From Azolla caroliniana (taxonomy: Eukaryota > Polypodiophyta), in contig JBHGNT010000076.1 in assembly GCA_043228905.1 (NCBI GenBank), positions 1-64,000 of the forward strand: a stretch of 64,000 nt of DNA, written 5' to 3'. Below, in pieces: positions 1-12,874 of this stretch. Numbering within the stretch: the first letter of the stretch is position 1; each line of letters starts with the position of its first letter. A program made the translations under genes and the position numbers. The notes beneath the pieces were generated by a model, which did no database searches, had not been told where the DNA came from, and saw nothing but the letters and a program-made list of their open reading frames with translations.

Positions 1-1660
1 AAATGGTCATACCTGGCTCGTGTGATATCGGATTTTTGTGTTCAAACATGCGAATCGAAGCTAACAATGCTAGATACGATATGGAATTAAAAAATCAAGA
101 TTTTGAAACTCAGGTCGAGAGACATGACGAAATTACCAAATTTGAGGAGTGAGTTGAGAAGAGCTAGTAGGTAAATTAAAATGTTCATACCTAGCTCGTG
201 TGATATCGGATTTTTGTGTTCAAACATGCGAAACGAAGGTAACAATTCTAGATACAATATGGAATTAAAAAATCAAGATTTTGAAACTCAGGTCGAGAGA
301 CATGACGAAATTGCCAAATTTGAGGAGTGAGTTGAGAAGAGCTAGTAGGTAAATTAAAATGTTCATACTTGGGTCGTGTGATATCAGATTTTTGTGTTCA
401 AACATGCAATTCGAAGCTAACAACGCTAGCTATGATATGGAATTAAAAAATCAAGATTTTGAAACTCAGGTCGAGGGACATGACGAAATTACCAAATTTG
501 AGGAGTGAGTTGAGAAGAGCTAGTAGGTAAATTAAAATGTTCATACCTGGCTCGTGTGATATCGGATTTTTGTGTTCAAACATGCGAAACGAAGGCAACA
601 ATGCTAGATACGATATGGAATTAAAAAATCAAGATTTTGAAACTCAGGTCGAGAGACATGACGAAATTAGCAAATTTGAGTAGTGAGTTGAGGGGAGCCC
701 TTGAGTAAATGAAAATGTTCATACCTGGCTCGTGTGATATCAGATTTTTGTGTTCAAACATGCGATTCGAAGCTAACAACGCTAGCTATGATATGGAATT
801 AAAAAATCAAGATTTTGAAACTCAGGTCGAGAGACATGACGAAATTACCAAATTTGAGGAGTGAGTTGAGAAGAGCTAGTAGGTAAATGAAAATGTTCAT
901 ACCTGGCTCGTGTGATATCGGATTTTTGTGTTCAAACATGCGATTCGAAGCTAACAACGCTAGCTATGATATGGAATTAAAAAATCAAGATTTTGAAACT
1001 CAGGTCGAGAGACATGACGAGATTACCAAATTTGAGGAGTGAGTTGAGAAGAGCTAGTAGGTAAATTAAAATGGTCATACCTGGCTCGTGTGATATCGGA
1101 TTTTTGTGTTCAAACATGCGAAACGAAGGTAACAATGCTAGATACGATATGGAATTAAAAAATCAAGATTTTGAAACTCAGGTCGAGAGACATGACGAAA
1201 TTACCAAATTTGAGGAGTGAGTTGAGAAGAGCTAGTAGGTAAATTAAAATGTTCATACCTAGCTCGTGTGATATCGGATTTTTGTGTTCAAACATGCGAA
1301 ACGAAGGTAACAATTCTAGATACGATATGGAATTAAAAAATCAAGATTTTGAAACTCAGGTCGAGAGACATGACGAAATTGCCAAATTTGAGGAGTGAGT
1401 TGAGAAGAGCTAGTAGGTAAATTAAAATGTTCATACTTGGGTCGTGTGATATCAGATTTTTGTGTTCAAACATGCAATTCGAAGCTAACAACGCTAGCTA
1501 TGATATGGAATTAAAAAATCAAGATTTTGAAACTCAGGTCGAGGGACATGACGAAATTACCAAATTTGAGGAGTGAGTTGAGAAGAGCTAGTAGGTAAAT
1601 TAAAATGTTCATACCTGGCTCGTGTGATATCGGATTTTTGTGTTCAAACATGCGAAACGA
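1..1660. repeat. 6-monomer (1068-bp) higher-order duplication, 1-592 and 1069-1660
   Basis: The segment 1-592 recurs at 1069-1660, six monomers downstream. Both copies carry the same uncommon variants in the same order: a GGTCAT head, CCTAGCTCG with AACAATTCTAGATAC, then CTTGGGTCG with GCAATTCGAAG and GAGGGACATG. I noticed only a few differences, such as GATACAAT at about 255 versus GATACGAT at about 1323. The copies diverge after about 592/1660, where AGGCAACAATGC is replaced by AGCTAACAACGC. Confidence 0.9.
21..198. repeat. Representative satellite monomer (phase set at TGTGATAT)
   Basis: This 178-bp copy serves as a reference unit. The head TGTGATATCGG contains the EcoRV palindrome GATATC. 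It is followed by a T5 tract, a CGAAGC middle, a GCTAG(C/A)TA(T/C)GATATGG segment, then AATTAAAAAATCAAGATTTT with closely spaced A6 and T4 tracts. The best conserved part follows: TGAAACTCAGGTCGAGAGAC, then ATGACGAAATTACC, then the palindrome CAAATTTG. It ends in a purine-rich stretch GAGGAGTGAGTTGAGAAGAG and a variable tail. Because 178 = 3 x 59 + 1, the reading frame shifts by one base at each copy. The phase chosen for the start is arbitrary in a tandem array. Confidence 0.95.
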
Positions 1661-2644
1661 AGCTAACAACGCTAGTTATGATATGAAATTAAAAGATCAA
1701 GATTTTGAAACTCAGGTCGAGAGACATGACGAAATTACCAAATTTGAGGAGTGAGTTGAGAGGAGCCCTTGAGTAAATGAAAATGTTCATACCTGGCTCG
1801 TGTGATATCAGATTTTTGTGTTGAAACATGCGATTCGAAGCTAACAACGCTAGCTATGATATGGAATTAAAAAATCAAGATTTTGAAACTCAGGTCGAGA
1901 GACATGACGAAATTACCAAATTTGAGGAGTGAGTTGAGAAGAGCTAGTAGGTAAATGAAAATGTTCATACCTAGCTCGTGTGATATCGGATTTTTGTGTT
2001 CAAACATGCGAAACGAAGCTAACAATGCTAGATACGATATGGAATTAAAAAATCAAGATTTTGAAACTCAGGTCGAGAGACATGACGAAATTACCAAATT
2101 TGAGGAGTGAGTTGAGAAGAGCTACTAGGTAAATTAAAATGTTCATACTTGGGTCGTGTGATATCAGATTTCTGTGTTCAAACATGCGATTCGAAGCTAA
2201 CAACGCTAGCTATGATATGGAATTAAAAAATCAAGATTTTGAAACTCAGGTCGAGAGACATGACGAAATTAGCAAATTTGAGTAGTGAGTTGAGGGGAGC
2301 CCTTGAGTAAATGAAAATGTTCATACCTGGCTTGTGTGATATCGGATTTTTGTGTTCAAACATGGGAATCGAAGCTAACAATGCTAGCTATGATATGGAA
2401 TTAAAAAATTAAGATTTTCAAACTCAGGTCGAGAGACATGACGAAATTACCAAATTTGAGGAGTGAGTTGAGAAGAGCTAGTAGGTAAATGAAAATGTTC
2501 ATACATAGCTCGTGTGATATCGGATTTTTGTGTTCAAACATGCGAAACGAAGCTAACAATGCTAGATACGATATGGAATTAAAAAATCAAGATTTTGAAA
2601 CTCAGGTCGAGAGACATGACGAAATTAGCAAATTTGAGGAGTGA

Positions 2645-4582
2645 GTTGAGAAGAGCTAGTAGGTAAATTAAAATGTTCATACTTGGGTCGTGTGATATCA
2701 GATTTTTGTGTTCAAACATGCGATTCGAAGCTAACAACGCTAGCTATGATATGGAATTAAAAAATCAAGATTTTGAATCTCAGGTCGAGAGACATGACGA
2801 AATTACCAAATTTGAGGAGTGATTTGAGAAGAGCTAGTAGGTAAATGAAAATGTTCATACCTAGCTCGTGTGATATCGGATTTTTGTGTTCAAACATGCG
2901 AATTGAAGCTAACAACGCTAGCTATGATATGGAATTAAAAAGTGAAGATTTTGAAACTCAGGTCGAGAGACATGACGAAATTAGCAAATTTGAGGAGTGA
3001 GTTGAGAAGAGCCCTTGAGTAAATGAAACTGTTCATACTTGGTTCGTGTGATATCGGATTTTTGTGTTCAAACATGCGATTCGAAGCTAACAACGCTAGC
3101 TATGATATGGAATTAAAAAATCAAGATTTTGAAACTCAGGTCGAGAGACATGACGAAATTACCAAATTTGAGTAGTGAGTTGAAAAGAGCTAGTAGGTAA
3201 ATTAAAATGTTCATACCTGGCTCGTGTGATATCGGATTTTTGTGTTCAAACATGCGAAACGAAGCTAACAACGCTAGCTATGATATGAGATTAAAAGATC
3301 AAGATTTTGAAACTCAGGTCGAGAGACATGACGAAATTACCAAATTTGGGTAGTGAGTTGAGAGGAGCCCTTGAGTAAATGAAAATGTTCATACCTGGCT
3401 CGTGTGATATCGGATTTTTGTGTTCAAACATGCGAAACGAAGCTAACATCGCTAGCTATGATATGAAATTAAAAAGTCAAGATTTTGAAACTCAGGTCGA
3501 GAGACATGACGAAATTAGCAAATTTGAGGAGTGAGTTGAGAAGAGCCCTTGAGTAAATGAAACTGTTCATACCTGGCTCGTGTGGTATCGGATTTTTGTG
3601 TTCAAACATGCGAAACGAAGCTAACATCGCTAGCTATGATATGAAATTAAAAGATCAAGATTTTGAAACTCAGGTCGAGAGACATGACGAAATTACCAAA
3701 TTTGAGTAGTGAGTTGAGAGGAGCCCTTGAGTAAATGAAAATGTTCATACCTGGCTCGTGTGATATCAGATTTTTGTGTTCAAACATGCGATTCGAAGCT
3801 AACAACGCTAGCTATGATATGGAATTAAAAAATCAAGATTTTGAAACTCAGGTCGAGAGACATGACGAAATTACCAAATTTGAGGAGTGAGTTGAGAGGA
3901 GCCCTTGAGTAAATGAAAATGTTCATACCTGGCTCGTGTGATATCGGATTTTTGTGTTCAAACATGCGATTCGAAGCTAACAATGCTAGATACGATATGG
4001 AATTAAAAAATCAAGATTTTGAAACTCAGGTCGAGAGACATGACGAAATTACCAAATTTGAGGAGTGAGTTGAGAAGAGCTAGTAGGTAAATTAAAATGT
4101 TCATACTTGGGTCGTGTGATATCAGATTTTTGTGTTCAAACATGCGATTCGAAGCTAACAACGCTAGCTATGATATGGAATTAAAAAATCAAGATTTTGA
4201 ATCTCAGGTCGAGAGACATGACGAAATTACCAAATTTGAGTAGTGATTTGAGAAGAGCTAGTAGGTAAATGAAAATGTTCATACCTAGCTCGTGTGATAT
4301 CGGATTTTTGTGTTCAAACATGCGAATTGAAGCTAACAACGCTAGCTATGATATGGAATTAAAAAGTGAAGATTTTGAAACTCAGGTCGAGAGACATGAC
4401 GAAATTAGCAAATTTGAGGAGTGAGTTGAGAAGAGCCCTTGAGTAAATGAAACTGTTCATACTTGGTTCGTGTGATATCGGATTTTTGTGTTCAAACATG
4501 CGATTCGAAGCTAACAACGCTAGCTATGATATGGAATTAAAAAATCAAGATTTTGAAACTCAGGTCGAGAGACATGACGAAA
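2645..4582. repeat. 8-monomer (1424-bp) higher-order duplication, 2645-3158 and 4069-4582
   Basis: About 514 bp recur at a spacing of exactly 8 x 178. Shared rare markers are GAATCTCAGG, the tail start GTGATTTGAGAAG (2819 and 4243), the middle GCGAATTGAAG with AAAAGTGAAGAT, and ATGAAACTGTTCATACTTGG. A visible difference is GAGGAGTGATTT versus GAGTAGTGATTT. The copies diverge near 3158/4582, at ATTACC versus ATTAGC. Confidence 0.88.
3102..4246. repeat. About 1.15-kb block repeated at 8976-10120 (offset 5874, 33 monomers)
   Basis: This stretch matches 8976-10120 monomer for monomer. It starts with a GTTGAAAAGAGCTAG tail, then ATGAGATTAAAAGATC, two AACATCGCTAGC monomers, ATCAG, GATACG and CTTGGGTCG monomers. 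Noted differences include AATTTGGGTAG at about 3347 and GTGTGGTATCGG at about 3580, which are the usual bases in the partner. Within it, the trio of ATCAG, GATACG and CTTGGGTCG monomers (about 3740-4240) also recurs at 4820-5320 and 8190-8690, so this trio is a mobile sub-module of the array. Confidence 0.85.
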
Positions 4583-6281
4583 TTAGCAAATTTGAGGAGT
4601 GAGTTGAGAAGAGCCCTTGAGTAAATGAAACTGTTCATACCTGGCTCGTGTGATATCGGATTTTTGTGTTCAAACATGCGAAACGAAGCTAACATCGCTA
4701 GCTATGATATGAAATTAAAAGATCAAGATTTTGAAACTCAGGTCGAGAGACATGACGAAATTACCAAATTTGAGTAGTGAGTTGAGAGGAGCCCTTGAGT
4801 AAATGAAAATGTTCATACCTGGCTCGTGTGATATCAGATTTTTGTGTTCAAACATGCGATTCGAAGCTAACAACGCTAGCTATGATATGGAATTAAAAAA
4901 TCAAGATTTTGAAACTCAGGTCGAGAGACATGACGAAATTACCAAATTTGAGGAGTGAGTTGAGAGGAGCCCTTGAGTAAATGAAAATGTTCATACCTGG
5001 CTCGTGTGATATCGGATTTTTGTGTTCAAACATGCGATTCGAAGCTAACAATGCTAGATACGATATGGAATTAAAAAATCAAGATTTTGAAACTCAGGTC
5101 GAGACACATGACGAAATTACCAAATTTGAGGAGTGAGTTGAGAAGAGCTAGTAGGTAAATTAAAATGTTCATACTTGGGTCGTGTGATATCAGATTTTTG
5201 TGTTCAAACATGCGATTCGAAGCTAACAACGCTAGCTATGATATGGAATTAAAAAATCAAGATTTTGAATCTCAGGTCGAGAGACATGACGAAATTACCA
5301 AATTTGAGTAGTGAGTTGAGAGGAGCCCTTGAGTAAATGAAAATGTTCATACCTGGCTCGTGTGATATCGGATTTTTGTGTTCAAACATGCGAATCGAAG
5401 CTAACAATGCTAGCTATGAGATAGAATTAAAAAATCAAGATTTTGAAACTCAGGTCGAGAAACATGACGAAATTAGCAAATTTGAGTAGTGAGATGAGGG
5501 GAGCCCTTGAGTAAATGAAAATGTTCATACCTGGCTCGTGTGATATCGGATTTTTGTGTTCAAACATGGGAATTGAAGCTAACAACGCTAGCTATGAGAT
5601 AGAATTAAAAAGTCAAGATTTTGAAACTCAGGTCGAGAGACATGACGAAATTAGCAAATTTGAGTAGTGAGTTGAGGGGAGCCCTTGAGTAAATGAAAAT
5701 GTTCATACCTGGCTCGTGTGATATCGGATTTTTGTGTTCAAACATGCGATTCGAAGCTAACAACGCTAGCTATGATATGGAATTAAAAAATCAAGATTTT
5801 GAAACTCAGGTCGATAGACATGACGAAATTATCAAATTTGAGTAGTGAGTTGAGAGGAGCCCTTGAGTAAATGAAAATGTTCATACCTGGCTCGTGTGAT
5901 ATCGGATTTTTGTGTTCAAACATGCGATTCGAAGCTAACAACGCTAGCTATGATATGGAATTAAAAAATCAAGATTTTGAAACTCAGGTCGAGAGACATG
6001 ACGATATTACAAAATTTGAGGAGTGAGTTGAGAAGAGCTAGTAGGTAAATTAAAATGGTCATACCTGGCTCGTGTGATATCGGATTTTTGTGTTCAAACA
6101 TGCGAAATGAAGCTAACAATGCTAGATACGATATGGAACTAAAAAATAAAGATTTTGAAACTCAGGTCGAGAGACATGACGAAATTACCAAATTTGAGGA
6201 GTGAGTTGAGAAGAGCTAGTAGGTAAATTAAAATGTTCCTACTTGGTTCGTGTGATATCGGATTTTTGTGTTCAAACATGC
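4551..6281. repeat. About 1.73-kb block repeated at 9357-11087 (offset 4806, 27 monomers)
   Basis: Nearly ten monomers match 9357-11087 at an exact 27-monomer spacing. Shared rare variants in order are GAGAAACATGAC (5457 and 10263), CATGGGAATTGAAG, GGTCGATAGACATG with AAATTATCAAA, ACGATATTACAAAA, GATATGGAACTAAAAAATAAA, and GTTCCTACTTGG (6235 and 11041). I noticed only two differences: GAGACACATG at about 5101 and GAGAGTCATG at about 9555. Divergence begins where the middle GATTCG (about 6282) is replaced by GAAACG (about 11088). Confidence 0.92.
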
Positions 6282-9000
6282 GATTCGAAGCTAACAACGC
6301 TAGCTATGATATGGAATTAAAAAATCAAGATTTTGAAACTCAGATCGAGAGGCATGACGAAATTAGCAAACATGAGTAGTGAGTTGAGAGGAGCCCTTGG
6401 GTAAATGAAAATGTTTATACCTGGCTGGTGTGATATCGGATTTTTGTGTTCAAACATGCGAAACGAAGCTAACATCGCTAGCTATGATATGGAATTAAAA
6501 AGTCAAGATTTTAAAACTCAGGTCGAGAGACATGACAAAATTAGCAAATTTGAGGAGTGAGTTGAGAAGAGCCCTTGAGTAAATGAAACTGTTCATACCT
6601 GGCTCGTGTGATATCGGATTTTTGTGTTCAAACATGCGAAACGAAGCTAACATCGCTAGCTATGATATGAAATTAAAAGATCAAGATTTTGAAACTCAGG
6701 TCGAGAGACATGACGAATTTACCAAATTTGAGTAGTGAGTTGAGAGGAGCCCTTGAGTAAATGAAAATGTTCATACCTGGCTCGTGTGATATCGGATTTT
6801 TGTGTTCAAACATGCGATTCGAAGCTAACAACGCTAGCTATGATATGGAATTAAAAAATCAAGATTTTGAATCTCAGGTCGAGAGACATGACGAAATTAC
6901 CAAATTTGAGGAGTGAGTTGAGAAGAGCTAGTAGGTAAATGAAAATGTTCATACCTAGCTCGTGTGATATCGGATTTTTGTGTTCAAACATGCGAAACGA
7001 AGCTAACAATGCTAGATACGATATGGAATTAAAAAATCAAGATTTTGAAACTCAGGTCGAGAGACATGACGAAATTAGCAAATTTGAGGAGTGAGTTGAG
7101 AAGAGCTAGTAGGTAAATTAAAATGTTCATACTTGGGTCGTGTGATATCAGATTTTTGTGTTCAAACATGCGATTCGAAGCTAACAACGCTAGCTATGAT
7201 ATGGAATTAAAAAATCAAGATTTTGAATCTCAGGTCGAGAGACATGACGAAATTACCAAATTTGAGTAGTGAGTTGAGAGGAGCCCTTGAGTAAATGAAA
7301 ATGTTCATACCTGGCTCGTGTGATATCGGATTTTTGTGTTCAAACATGCGAATCGAAGCTAACAATGCTAGCTATGAGATAGAATTAAAAAATCAAGATT
7401 TTGAAACTCAGGTCGAGAGACATGACGAAATTAGCAAAGTTGAGTAGTGAGTTGAGAGGAGCCCTTGAGTAAATGAAAATGTTCATACCTGGCTCGTGTG
7501 ATATCGGATTTTTGTGTTCAAACATGCGAAACGAAGCTAACAATGCTAGATACGATATGGAATTAAAAAATCAAGATTTTGAAACTCAGGTCGAGAGACA
7601 TGACGAAATTACCAAATTTGAGGAGTGAGTTGAGAAGAGCTAGTAGGTAAATTAAAATGTTCCTACTTGGTTCGTGTGATATCGGATTTTTGTGTTCAAA
7701 CATGCGATTCGAAGCTATCAACGCTAGCTATGATATGGAATTAAAAAATCAAGATTTTGAATCTCAGGTCGAGAGACATGACGAAATTACCAAATTTGAG
7801 TAGTGAGTTGAGAGGAGCCCTTGAGTAAATGAAAATGTTCATACCTGGCTCGTGTGATATCGGATTTTTGTGTTCAAACATGCGAATCGAAGCTAACAAC
7901 GCTAGCTATGATATAGAATTAAAAAATCAAGATTTTGAAACTCAGATCGAGAGACATGACGAAATTAGCAAATTTGAGGAGTGAGTTGAGAAGAGCCCTT
8001 GAGTAAATGAAACTGTTCATACCTGGCTGGTGTGATATCGTATTTTTGTGTTCAAACATGCGAAACGAAGCTAACATCGCTAGCTATGATATGGAATTAA
8101 AAAGTCAAGATTTTGAAACTCAGGTCGAGAGACATGACAAAATTACCAAATTTGAGTAGTGAGTTGAGAGGAGCCCTTGAGTAAATGAAAATGTTCATAC
8201 CTGGCTCGTGTGATATCAGATTTTTGTGTTCAAACATGCGATTCGAAGCTAACAACGCTAGCTATGATATGGAATTAAAAAATCAAGATTTTGAAACTCA
8301 GGTCGAGAGACATGACGAAATTACCAAATTTGAGGAGTGAGTTGAGAGGAGCCCTTGAGTAAATGAAAATGTTCATACCTGGCTCGTGTGATATCGGATT
8401 TTTGTGTTCAAACATGCGATTCGAAGCTAACAATGCTAGATACGATATGGAATTAAAAAATCAAGATTTTGAAACTCAGGTCGAGAGACATGACGAAATT
8501 ACCAAATTTGAGGAGTGAGTTGAGAAGAGCTAGTAGGTAAATTAAAATGTTCATACTTGGGTCGTGTGATATCAGATTTTTGTGTTCAAACATGCGATTC
8601 GAAGCTAACAACGCTAGCTATGATATGGAATTAAAAAATCAAGATTTTGAATCTCAGGTCGAGAGACATGACGAAATTACCAAATTTGAGTAGTGAGTTG
8701 AGAGGAGCCCTTGAGTAAATGAAAATGTTCATACCTGGCTCGTGTGATATCGGATTTTTGTGTTCAAACATGCGAATCGAAGCTAACAATGCTAGCTATG
8801 AGATAGAATTAAAAAATCAAGATTTTGAAACTCAGGTCGAGAAACATGACGAAATTAGCAAATTTGAGTAGTGAGATGAGGGGAGCCCTTGAGTAAATGA
8901 AAATGTTCATACCTGGCTCGTGTGATATCGGATTTTTGTGTTCAAACATGCGAAACGAAGCTAACAATGCTAGATACGATATGGAATTAAAAAATCAAGA
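6000..9000. repeat. Satellite monomers without a single dominating block structure
   Basis: Ordinary 178-bp monomers mix GATTCG, GAAACG with AACATCGC, GAATCG with CTATGAGATAG, and CTTGGGTCG types. Short shared runs exist: 8150-8696 matches 3700-4246 at 25 monomers, and GTTCCTACTTGG monomers occur at 6235 and 7660. Local single-copy changes include AGCAAACATGAGTAG (about 6365, again at 13311) and GACGAATTTACC (about 6712). Confidence 0.7.
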
Positions 9001-9356
9001 TTTTGAAACTCAGGTCGAGAGACATGACGAAATTACCAAATTTGAGTAGTGAGTTGAAAAGAGCTAGTAGGTAAATTAAAATGTTCATACCTGGCTCGTG
9101 TGATATCGGATTTTTGTGTTCAAACATGCGAAACGAAGCTAACAACGCTAGCTATGATATGAGATTAAAAGATCAAGATTTTGAAACTCAGGTCGAGAGA
9201 CATGACGAAATTACCAAATTTGAGTAGTGAGTTGAGAGGAGCCCTTGAGTAAATGAAAATGTTCATACCTGGCTCGTGTGATATCGGATTTTTGTGTTCA
9301 AACATGCGAAACGAAGCTAACATCGCTAGCTATGATATGAAATTAAAAAGTCAAGA

Positions 9357-11087
9357 TTTTGAAACTCAGGTCGAGAGACATGACGAAATTAGCAAATTTG
9401 AGGAGTGAGTTGAGAAGAGCCCTTGAGTAAATGAAACTGTTCATACCTGGCTCGTGTGATATCGGATTTTTGTGTTCAAACATGCGAAACGAAGCTAACA
9501 TCGCTAGCTATGATATGAAATTAAAAGATCAAGATTTTGAAACTCAGGTCGAGAGTCATGACGAAATTACCAAATTTGAGTAGTGAGTTGAGAGGAGCCC
9601 TTGAGTAAATGAAAATGTTCATACCTGGCTCGTGTGATATCAGATTTTTGTGTTCAAACATGCGATTCGAAGCTAACAACGCTAGCTATGATATGGAATT
9701 AAAAAATCAAGATTTTGAAACTCAGGTCGAGAGACATGACGAAATTACCAAATTTGAGGAGTGAGTTGAGAGGAGCCCTTGAGTAAATGAAAATGTTCAT
9801 ACCTGGCTCGTGTGATATCGGATTTTTGTGTTCAAACATGCGATTCGAAGCTAACAATGCTAGATACGATATGGAATTAAAAAATCAAGATTTTGAAACT
9901 CAGGTCGAGAGACATGACGAAATTACCAAATTTGAGGAGTGAGTTGAGAAGAGCTAGTAGGTAAATTAAAATGTTCATACTTGGGTCGTGTGATATCAGA
10001 TTTTTGTGTTCAAACATGCGATTCGAAGCTAACAACGCTAGCTATGATATGGAATTAAAAAATCAAGATTTTGAATCTCAGGTCGAGAGACATGACGAAA
10101 TTACCAAATTTGAGTAGTGAGTTGAGAGGAGCCCTTGAGTAAATGAAAATGTTCATACCTGGCTCGTGTGATATCGGATTTTTGTGTTCAAACATGCGAA
10201 TCGAAGCTAACAATGCTAGCTATGAGATAGAATTAAAAAATCAAGATTTTGAAACTCAGGTCGAGAAACATGACGAAATTAGCAAATTTGAGTAGTGAGA
10301 TGAGGGGAGCCCTTGAGTAAATGAAAATGTTCATACCTGGCTCGTGTGATATCGGATTTTTGTGTTCAAACATGGGAATTGAAGCTAACAACGCTAGCTA
10401 TGAGATAGAATTAAAAAGTCAAGATTTTGAAACTCAGGTCGAGAGACATGACGAAATTAGCAAATTTGAGTAGTGAGTTGAGGGGAGCCCTTGAGTAAAT
10501 GAAAATGTTCATACCTGGCTCGTGTGATATCGGATTTTTGTGTTCAAACATGCGATTCGAAGCTAACAACGCTAGCTATGATATGGAATTAAAAAATCAA
10601 GATTTTGAAACTCAGGTCGATAGACATGACGAAATTATCAAATTTGAGTAGTGAGTTGAGAGGAGCCCTTGAGTAAATGAAAATGTTCATACCTGGCTCG
10701 TGTGATATCGGATTTTTGTGTTCAAACATGCGATTCGAAGCTAACAACGCTAGCTATGATATGGAATTAAAAAATCAAGATTTTGAAACTCAGGTCGAGA
10801 GACATGACGATATTACAAAATTTGAGGAGTGAGTTGAGAAGAGCTAGTAGGTAAATTAAAATGGTCATACCTGGCTCGTGTGATATCGGATTTTTGTGTT
10901 CAAACATGCGAAATGAAGCTAACAATGCTAGATACGATATGGAACTAAAAAATAAAGATTTTGAAACTCAGGTCGAGAGACATGACGAAATTACCAAATT
11001 TGAGGAGTGAGTTGAGAAGAGCTAGTAGGTAAATTAAAATGTTCCTACTTGGTTCGTGTGATATCGGATTTTTGTGTTCAAACATGC
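9357..11087. repeat. Second copy of the 27-monomer-spaced 1.73-kb block
   Basis: This is the partner of 4551-6281. The copies keep the same order of rare monomer variants and are almost identical by eye. The first part (9357-10120) is also shared with the block at 3102-4246, and 9096-9858 recurs at 11054-11816 (offset 1958, 11 monomers). This stretch is therefore a junction of several overlapping duplications. Confidence 0.9.
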
Positions 11088-11816
11088 GAAACGAAGCTAA
11101 CAACGCTAGCTATGATATGAGATTAAAAGATCAAGATTTTGAAACTCAGGTCGAGAGACATGACGAAATTACCAAATTTGAGTAGTGAGTTGAGAGGAGC
11201 CCTTGAGTAAATGAAAATGTTCATACCTGGCTCGTGTGATATCGGATTTTTGTGTTCAAACATGCGAAACGAAGCTAACATCGCTAGCTATGATATGAAA
11301 TTAAAAAGTCAAGATTTTGAAACTCAGGTCGAGAGACATGACGAAATTAGCAAATTTGAGGAGTGAGTTGAGAAGAGCCCTTGAGTAAATGAAACTGTTC
11401 ATACCTGGCTCGTGTGATATCGGATTTTTGTGTTCAAACATGCGAAACGAAGCTAACATCGCTAGCTATGATATGAAATTAAAAGATCAAGATTTTGAAA
11501 CTCAGGTCGAGAGACATGACGAAATTACCAAATTTGAGTAGTGAGTTGAGAGGAGCCCTTGAGTAAATGAAAATGTTCATACCTGGCTCGTGTGATATCA
11601 GATTTTTGTGTTCAAACATGCGATTCGAAGCTAACAACGCTAGCTATGATATGGAATTAAAAAATCAAGATTTTGAAACTCAGGTCGAGAGACATGACGA
11701 AATTACCAAATTTGAGGAGTGAGTTGAGAGGAGCCCTTGAGTAAATGAAAATGTTCATACCTGGCTCGTGTGATATCGGATTTTTGTGTTCAAACATGCG
11801 ATTCGAAGCTAACAAT
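11054..11816. repeat. 11-monomer (1958-bp) spaced copy of 9096-9858
   Basis: The block contains ATGAGATTAAAAGATC (9161 and 11119), two AACATCGC monomers, an ATCAG monomer and a GATTCG monomer in identical order. It diverges at GATACGAT versus GCTATGAT after about 9858/11816. One difference inside is GAGAGTCATG versus GAGAGACATG. Confidence 0.82.
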
Positions 11817-12253
11817 GCTAGCTATGATATGGAATTAAAAAATCAAGATTTTGAAACTCAGGTCCAGAGACATGACGAAATTACCAAATTTGAGGAGTGA
11901 GTTGAGAAGAGCTAGTAGGTAAATGAAAATGTTCATACCTAGCTCGTGTGATATCGGATTTTTGTGTTCAAACATGCGAAACGAAGCTAACAATGCTAGA
12001 TACGATATGGAATTAAAAAATCAAGATTTTGAAACTCAGGTCGAGAGACATGACGAAATTAGCAAATTTGAGGAGTGAGTTGAGAAGAGCTAGTAGGTAA
12101 ATTAAAATGTTCATACTTGGGTCGTGTGATATCAGATTTTTGTGTTCAAACATGCGATTCGAAGCTAACAACGCTAGCTATGATATGGAATTAAAAAATC
12201 AAGATTTTGAATCTCAGGTCGAGAGACATGACGAAATTACCAAATTTGAGTAG

Positions 12254-12874
12254 TGAGTTGAGAAGAGCTAGTAGGTAAATTAAAATGTTCATACCTGGCT
12301 CGTGTGATATCGGATTTTTGTGTTCAAACATGCCAATCGAAGCTAACAACGCTAGCTATGATATAGAAGTAAAAAATCAAGATTTTGAAATTCAGGTCGA
12401 GAGACATGACGAAATTAGCAAATTGGAGGAGTGAGATGAGAGGAGCCCTTGAGTAAATGAAAATGTTCATACCTGGCTCGTGTGATATCGGATTTTTGTG
12501 TTGAAACATGCGAATCGAAGCTAACAATGCTAGCTATGAGATAGAATTAAAAAATCAAGATTTTGAAACTCAGGTCGAGAGACATGACGAAATTAGCAAA
12601 TTTGAGTAGTGAGTTCAGGGGAGCCCTTGAGTCAATGAAAATGTTCATACCTGGCTCGTGTGATATCGGATTTTTGTGTTCAAACATGCGATTCGAAGCT
12701 AACAACGCTAGCTATGATATGGAATTAAAAAATCAAGATTTTGAAACTCAGGTCGAGAGACATGACGAAATTAGCAAATTTGAGGAGTGAGTTGAGAAGA
12801 GCTAGTAGATAAATTAAAATGTTCATACCTGGCTCGTGTGATATCGGATTTTTGTGTTCAAACATGCGAAACGA
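12254..12874. repeat. About 620-bp block repeated at 15814-16434 (offset 3560, 20 monomers)
   Basis: Both copies carry CATGCCAATCGAAG, ATATAGAAGTAAAAAATC, GAAATTCAGG, AAATTGGAGGAG, GAGTTCAGGGGAGCC and GAGTCAATG, followed by GTAGATAAATT. The combination of the last three is seen only here. Differences noted are AGTAGG versus AGTAAG (12276/15836) and TTGAAACATG versus TTCAAACATG. Confidence 0.88.

Noticed and set aside
21-198. True mammalian-type CENP-B box
   Set aside because: No monomer fits the full core TTCG-N4-A-N2-CGGG; the best variant misses two core bases. It is kept only as a low-interest observation.
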